Virus record (IMG/VR): IMGVR_UViG_3300047673_000133
Span: 1 to 24,985 of that record
Origin: a virus
Strand: one strand, 5' to 3'
Length of the DNA stretch: 24,985 nt
Numbering within the stretch: position 1 is the first letter of the stretch; every line of letters starts with the position of its first letter. Positions 22,230 to 24,985 of this stretch are shown here, in pieces. A program made the position numbers and the translations under genes. The notes under the pieces were generated by a model that saw only the letters and a program-made list of their open reading frames with translations, made no database searches and was not told the origin of the DNA.

Positions 22230-22282
22230 CCTGGATTACTAATGAATCGTATCCAGGTTAATCGTGTACGACCGTCCTGGAT
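22230..22282 (-). promoter_or_regulatory. Three-arm alternating hairpin in mRNA leader
   Basis: In mRNA order the leader reads ATCCAGG (22282-22276), CCTGGAT (22257-22251) and ATCCAGG (22236-22230). The middle arm can pair perfectly with either outer arm. Pairing with the last arm would cover the start of the AGGA ribosome site of the gene at 22219; pairing with the first would free it. This layout resembles a translational switch, although no ligand or protein is implied by the sequence. Confidence 0.45.
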
Positions 22283-22292
22283 TCCTAACTGT

Positions 22293-22541
22293 TTAGTGGA
22301 AAAGTGCAACGTCGTCTTGCACTTCAATGGAGTTACCGTGAGGCAAGATCGCGCTAAGCTCCTTGAGCGTCGCGTTTAAGTCTCCGGCGCAATTCGTTAC
22401 CACAGTTACCAACATTCCCCGGTTCCTCTCAGTTACGCACGAACGGTACACATGCATACCGCAATGGGTCATGCTGGCAACAATTCCGGCGTACGCGGGC
22501 TTACCGCTAACGGGGACAGATACTTGTAGAGTTTTAATCAT
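22293..22541 (-). CDS. Hypothetical 82-residue early protein
   Basis: Unrecognised alpha/beta protein beginning MIKTLQVSVPVSGKPAYAG, with three Cys and a C-terminal acidic end (SIEVQDDVALFH). The start at 22541 is chosen because the stop of a possible short leader ORF overlaps it by eight bases and AAAGA lies just upstream; a longer in-frame form has no ribosome site. Confidence 0.55.
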   Translation of the reverse strand: MIKTLQVSVPVSGKPAYAGIVASMTHCGMHVYRSCVTERNRGMLVTVVTNCAGDLNATLKELSAILPHGNSIEVQDDVALFH

Positions 22542-22602
22542 GATTCTTTGGTTGTGTTGTCGATACCGCACAAACCGGAATAACGGCCACGTCTCCGGCT
22601 AT
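22534..22602 (-). pseudogene. Possible 22-codon leader ORF lacking ATG
   Basis: The leader box TAGGAGTAC (22605-22613), which precedes ATG or GTG in several other genes of this operon, is here followed at ideal spacing by ATA instead. The frame stays open for 22 codons and ends in TAA overlapping the next gene's ATG by eight bases, the same overlap seen at 8511-8518. Either it uses a rare AUA start (or the internal GTG at 22590), or it is the remnant of a decayed gene. Confidence 0.25.
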
Positions 22603-22610
22603 ACGTACTC

Positions 22611-22970
22611 CTAATAGTTTGTACGACTATTACCCGTTGCTCGGTCAAGCGTGAATATTCGCGGCTGTACGATAGCGCGGACCGATGTAGTACCCGCGTT
22701 GTATCCGCGCGCCTCAATAGCCTTGACTACACGGGCCAGCTTACGCGGGCTTACGCGACTAAGGTCTAGAGCATCGTTGTGCCCTACTCCGGTCTTTGCG
22801 GGTATAAAGTCGCACGCGTCAGCCAACCTACTCGTCTTAGTCTCTCCGAATGCCGGAGACTTGTAACGGTCATGGTTTATCTTGCGTTTGGGCTTTTGTG
22901 CTGACGCGGGCAATCGCTCCGCCTGAGGTGATGCTAGCGGCGTACGTTGGTCAATGGTAAAGCGAGACAT
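22611..22970 (-). CDS. First gene of the early operon, hypothetical basic protein
   Basis: Unrecognised 119-residue protein, basic and probably partly disordered at the N terminus (ASAQKPKRKINHDRYKSP), with a more structured C-terminal half (LSRVSPRKLARVVKAIEARG and a beta-like end). It is the promoter-proximal gene of the minus-strand operon, following a roughly 300-base leader. The AGGAGG ribosome site is the strongest in the operon but can pair with an upstream CTCCTA. First early genes of T7-like phages often counter host defences or host functions; that role here is inference. Confidence 0.6.
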   Translation of the reverse strand: MSRFTIDQRTPLASPQAERLPASAQKPKRKINHDRYKSPAFGETKTSRLADACDFIPAKTGVGHNDALDLSRVSPRKLARVVKAIEARGYNAGTTSVRAIVQPRIFTLDRATGNSRTNY

Positions 22971-22979
22971 ACGATAGAC

Positions 22980-22998
22980 CTCCTAGTTAAATTAGGAG
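22980..22998 (-). promoter_or_regulatory. Hairpin covering the first early gene's ribosome site
   Basis: In the mRNA, CTCCTA (22998-22993) and TAGGAG (22985-22980) form a perfect 6-bp stem with a 7-base loop. The second arm is the Shine-Dalgarno sequence of the gene starting at 22970, so translation may depend on opening this hairpin. Confidence 0.5.
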
Positions 22999-23281
22999 AC
23001 TCAATACGAATCACCTAACCTAACCTTTCGGTCAGTCCCTCCAGCTATTAACCTTTGGGCCATCGTCACTTGGAGTACTCAGGTTGCCCCTCTTACGAGA
23101 CACATTGCCTAAGGTCACTGTAATACACGCGCCTTGCGCTACAGCTAACGACTTCAACAGTAATACCCTTGCATTCCCGGCTGAGGCTCAAGCAATTCCC
23201 CAGGAGGCTACTCACGGATTGGGCATCCGGTCATTACTACTTGTTGCACCCGTTACAGTTCGTAACAAGTACGCAGGCCGA
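22999..23281 (-). other. Long non-coding leader of the early operon
   Basis: This stretch of about 280 bases lies between the proximal minus-strand promoter and the first early gene. No credible gene is present: minus-strand ATGs give at most 18 codons without a ribosome site, and the 104-codon plus-strand frame at 23084-23398 starts at TTG with no ribosome site. An 8-base palindrome GAGTACTC lies at 23073-23080. It may encode a structured leader or small RNA, but no known class was recognised. Confidence 0.35.
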
Positions 23282-23310
23282 ATGTTAGCTAGGTCACATA
23301 CGGGTGTCAA
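23282..23310 (-). promoter_or_regulatory. Sigma70-like promoter for early operon (proximal)
   Basis: Read on the minus strand, TTGACA (23305-23310) and TAACAT (23282-23287) are separated by 17 bases. The -35 is perfect and the -10 matches 4 of 6. It would begin a leader of about 300 bases before the first early gene. Confidence 0.55.
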
Positions 23311-23409
23311 CAGTTTTGTTGAATCGTTTACTTCCCGCCTACAACCCTGTGTCCCTAGCCGCTTCCCGCCTTGGTCGCCGCGTTTGCTACCGCGCTGACC
23401 ACGGAACGA

Positions 23410-23438
23410 AATGTACGTGAGTACACCTAAGACGTCAA
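23410..23438 (-). promoter_or_regulatory. Sigma70-like promoter for early operon (distal)
   Basis: On the minus strand, TTGACG (23433-23438) and TACATT (23410-23415) are 17 bases apart. The -35 lies within the shared motif at 23434-23447. The inverted repeat TGTAC/GTACA (23412-23425) overlaps the -10 side, a possible operator. It is back-to-back with the plus-strand promoter at 23497. Confidence 0.5.
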
Positions 23439-23447
23439 CACTTTTGC
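23434..23447. promoter_or_regulatory. Shared control motif, copy 2
   Basis: GTCAACACTTTTGC on the plus strand overlaps the -35 box of the distal minus-strand promoter. It matches copy 1 near the lysozyme and, in the opposite orientation, copy 3 at 23488-23501. Confidence 0.5.
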
Positions 23448-23490
23448 GATAGTACTAACCCTATGCGTATTTTGCGTACCCTTTTTTGCG
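23442..23490 (+). repeat. Three TTTTGCG direct repeats
   Basis: TTTTGCG occurs at 23442-23448, 23470-23476 and 23484-23490, all in one orientation, with starts 28 and 14 bases apart. They sit between the two divergent -35 boxes. Such spaced repeats are typical of binding sites for a regulator or of integrase arm sites. Confidence 0.5.
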
Positions 23491-23501
23491 AAAGTATTGA
23501 C
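23488..23501. promoter_or_regulatory. Shared control motif, copy 3
   Basis: GCGAAAGTATTGAC is the reverse complement of the pattern GTCAAYACTTTYGS seen at 2258 and 23434. It overlaps the -35 box of the plus-strand promoter of the integrase-like gene, so one binding protein could control both divergent promoters. Confidence 0.5.
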
Positions 23502-23525
23502 AACAAAACCTTACCCCTGTAATGT
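23497..23525 (+). promoter_or_regulatory. Sigma70-like promoter of integrase-like gene
   Basis: A perfect TTGACA (23497-23502) and TAATGT (23520-23525, 4 of 6) lie 17 bases apart and about 44 bases before the ATG at 23569. It would give a short leader and is likely to work with host polymerase, as expected for a gene expressed in lysogeny or immediately after infection. Confidence 0.65.
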
Positions 23526-23568
23526 AGCGCGCGTACGGTCAAACAAACAACTACAGGAGCATAACCAT

Positions 23569-24474
23569 ATGCCTAACATCGTCACTAAATACGGGACGGA
23601 CGGAAAAGTAAGCTATCAGGCGATTGTGCGCGTTGATAAGGCTAGACCCGTTAAGAAATCATTCCCTACATTGGAGGAGGCTGAGACTTGGCGCGTTGCT
23701 AAGGACGCTGAGCTACGCCTCCTAAAGACGCTCCCGGCATATGAATTTACCTTTAGGGAGGCCGCTGAGGACTACTCACTTTACTATCCCGCCGTGTCTA
23801 AGGAATTGTTAGCTCTCCTGGACGAAACTTGCGAGCGCGCAATTGTAGATATCACAGAGGGATGTATTGAGAACGTCCAAGACTCGGACCTAGACGTTAT
23901 CGAGTCCGTAATTGAACATTCCCGTAGACACATGGGCGTAGTCGTTCCTGTTAATCCCGTGGTGAGCTTGCGTGCACGCCGCCTTAATCTCCCGTACAGA
24001 CCGATTACGCAGTTTGAGGAGGACGCGCTTATAAACGGAGCCAAAGACTTGGCTAATGGATGCTTGCAAGACGTTCTAATACTCGCGCTAGATACCGGAC
24101 TGGTACAGCAAGAGATTATTGACCTCGGTAATAGCAACGTTGATTTAGAGGCCGGTGTTATCTGTATGAGCGAGACTCGTACAATAGAGCTAACAGCCCG
24201 TGCTAAGACTATCCTAGCCCGTAGATTTGAATATAACAAGCGTGAATTCTCGAATAACACGCAAGTATTCCCGTACCTCCAAAAGAACACAGCCCAAACG
24301 TCATTTATCCGCCTTAGAGCTAAACTCGGTCTTAATGGGCCGGATTTTAACGACCTCCGAAAGATTGCAATTCATAGATTATCTGAGAAGCTCAGCATTC
24401 CCGCACTCAAGGACGCTCTTGGTTATGCCAAGTATGATTCCCTAGACTGGTTACTCAACCTCAAGCAATCATGA
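23569..24474 (+). CDS. Catalytically degenerate integrase-like protein, possible regulator
   Basis: Protein of 301 residues with the layout of a phage tyrosine recombinase. It has an arm-binding-type N terminus (SYQAIVRVDKARPVKKSF, then LEEAETWRVAKDAEL), a reduced core-binding region and a catalytic-fold C-terminal half. The active site is almost entirely lost: the first Arg of TGxR is V179 (DTGLVQQE), the His of HxxR is N261 (only R264 of NDLR remains), the LGH histidine is Y286, and the nucleophile position nine residues on is L295. It should bind DNA but not cut it. The ATG at 23569 has AGGAG nine bases upstream, and a good sigma70-like promoter precedes it. It is divergent from the early operon, the usual place of a phage repressor, so a regulator or accessory recombination factor is the favoured inference. 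Confidence 0.75.
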   Translation: MPNIVTKYGTDGKVSYQAIVRVDKARPVKKSFPTLEEAETWRVAKDAELRLLKTLPAYEFTFREAAEDYSLYYPAVSKELLALLDETCERAIVDITEGCIENVQDSDLDVIESVIEHSRRHMGVVVPVNPVVSLRARRLNLPYRPITQFEEDALINGAKDLANGCLQDVLILALDTGLVQQEIIDLGNSNVDLEAGVICMSETRTIELTARAKTILARRFEYNKREFSNNTQVFPYLQKNTAQTSFIRLRAKLGLNGPDFNDLRKIAIHRLSEKLSIPALKDALGYAKYDSLDWLLNLKQS

Positions 24475-24545
24475 GCGATACCGACCCGGAGACGCGCCAG
24501 CAAAGGCCCTCCATGGTATGTAGCGTCCGCTTACAAAGTTGGTAG
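24471..24545 (+). CDS. Possible 24-codon gene
   Basis: A short frame begins with an ATG overlapping the integrase-like stop (ATGA) and encodes MSDTDPETRQQRPSMVCSVR plus four residues. It has no ribosome site of its own, and support is limited to the coupling pattern common in this phage. Confidence 0.2.
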   Translation: MSDTDPETRQQRPSMVCSVRLQSW

Positions 24546-24694
24546 AGGGACTAGGAGAGAAGCAAACTCTTTAAACGCCTCGGCTGTGGAATGCGGCCTC
24601 TTTACCTCGCACACTCCCTATATTAAAACCCTAGTTATTCCCATGGTTTAAACACCGTGGGTTTATACCTATTATTAAACCAAGGATAATACCC
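24546..24694 (+). other. AT-rich intergenic region with inverted repeats
   Basis: From about 24620 the composition turns clearly AT-rich. It contains a 7-bp hairpin, CCATGGT/ACCGTGG at 24641-24660 (one G-T pair), and a near-repeat of the HNH start region: CCCATGGTTTAAAC at 24640-24653 against CCCATGGTTAAAC at 24692-24704. In the first copy, the ATG is followed after one codon by a stop. No gene is seen. Confidence 0.5.
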
Positions 24695-24711
24695 ATGGTT
24701 AAACCCTTGGT
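24679..24711 (+). promoter_or_regulatory. Hairpin enclosing the HNH gene start
   Basis: ACCAAGG (24679-24685) pairs perfectly with CCTTGGT (24705-24711), looping out 19 bases that contain the ATG at 24695. The left arm includes the AAGG of the ribosome site, so translation of the endonuclease may be repressed in this RNA form. Confidence 0.5.
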
Positions 24712-24985
24712 GTCTCCCCGCTTACGCGGTAGCAAAGGAGTAGCTCAACGTAAGCGTATTAGAGAGAGAGATAATTACCAATGTGTTAAGTGTAGGATAG
24801 CTGTATTAGTTGGTGAGGTAGACCATATTCAATCACTAGAGGATGGCGGCTCTAATGATGATAGGAATATGCAACTTCTATGTACTAGGTGTCATGTTAG
24901 AAAGACAGCTAATGATAGAGGATATGTATTAACCACTGGTACTAACATAGATGGTAATCCGACTAATCCTAACCATCATTGGAAT
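24695..24985 (+). CDS. HNH endonuclease (3' end beyond window)
   Basis: The frame stays open to the window edge, giving the first 97 residues. The HNH nuclease core is complete: a basic helix (RLRGSKGVAQRKRIRERD), a first zinc pair in YQCVKC, the catalytic VDHI, then GGSNDDRNMQLLCTRCH with the conserved Asn, second zinc pair and last His. Small HNH proteins of this type are either homing endonucleases or partners of terminase in cos cleavage; terminase genes, if present, would lie to the right. The gene is visibly more AT-rich than the rest of the window, suggesting recent acquisition. AAGGA lies eight bases before the ATG but can be locked in a hairpin. Confidence 0.88.
   Translation, partial: MVKPLVSPRLRGSKGVAQRKRIRERDNYQCVKCRIAVLVGEVDHIQSLEDGGSNDDRNMQLLCTRCHVRKTANDRGYVLTTGTNIDGNPTNPNHHWN

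Noticed and set aside
23084-23398. Plus-strand open frame of 104 codons in the control region
   Set aside because: It starts at TTG without a ribosome site, runs through a predicted promoter, and the protein is Pro/Ser/Arg-rich with no pattern.
1-24985. CRISPR arrays, tRNA or rRNA genes, insertion sequences
   Set aside because: No regularly spaced long repeats, no tRNA-like cloverleaf with a T-loop, and no transposase or terminal repeats were seen by eye.

Overview
This window looks like most of the replication and control half of a temperate podovirus-type phage or prophage with a T7-like (Autographiviridae-style) gene set. The signs are a single-subunit RNA polymerase, a family A DNA polymerase, a DnaB/T7-type helicase, a primase, an ATP-dependent ligase, a FEN-type 5' exonuclease and an endonuclease VII-like protein. 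All are packed on the minus strand in the phiKMV-like order, with the RNA polymerase at the downstream end. The host is inferred, weakly, to be a Gram-negative betaproteobacterium: there are lipoprotein signals (one followed by a Gly-rich run), a GH24 lysozyme with a signal-anchor-like N terminus, and an SGNH-like lipoprotein of a type I associate with Burkholderiales phages. Nothing in the window proves the host.

Layout from left to right. (1) 127-1539, plus strand: a complete tyrosine recombinase with all the main catalytic residues. (2) 1540-2190, minus strand: a small secreted protein, a terminator, a 26-residue membrane peptide and a 69-residue protein. (3) 2296-2790, plus strand: a lysozyme followed by a clear terminator. 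(4) 2823-3617, minus strand: a lipoprotein resembling an SGNH hydrolase that has lost its nucleophile. (5) 3693-22970, minus strand: one long, tightly overlapping operon read right to left. It runs from small unknown early genes through primase, helicase, ligase, nucleotide-metabolism enzymes, DNA polymerase, a probable single-strand binding protein, exonuclease and endonuclease to the RNA polymerase. Many junctions are ATGA, GTGA or TAATG overlaps. (6) 22971-23568: a non-coding control region with divergent sigma70-like promoters and repeated motifs. (7) 23569-24474, plus strand: an integrase-like protein that has lost almost every catalytic residue. (8) 24695 to the end, plus strand: an AT-rich HNH endonuclease cut by the window edge.

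How it fits together (inference). The minus operon replicates the phage, reshapes the nucleotide pool (MazZ-family, MazG-like and HD phosphohydrolases), and at its end makes the RNA polymerase for late transcription. The left integrase would carry out integration. The degenerate integrase on the right sits divergent from the early operon, where a temperate phage would normally keep its repressor, and no conventional repressor gene is visible in the window. A 13-14 bp motif overlaps both divergent -35 boxes and recurs beside the lysozyme about 21 kb away, so both ends may share one regulator. This possible domesticated recombinase control switch is the most interesting part of the window.
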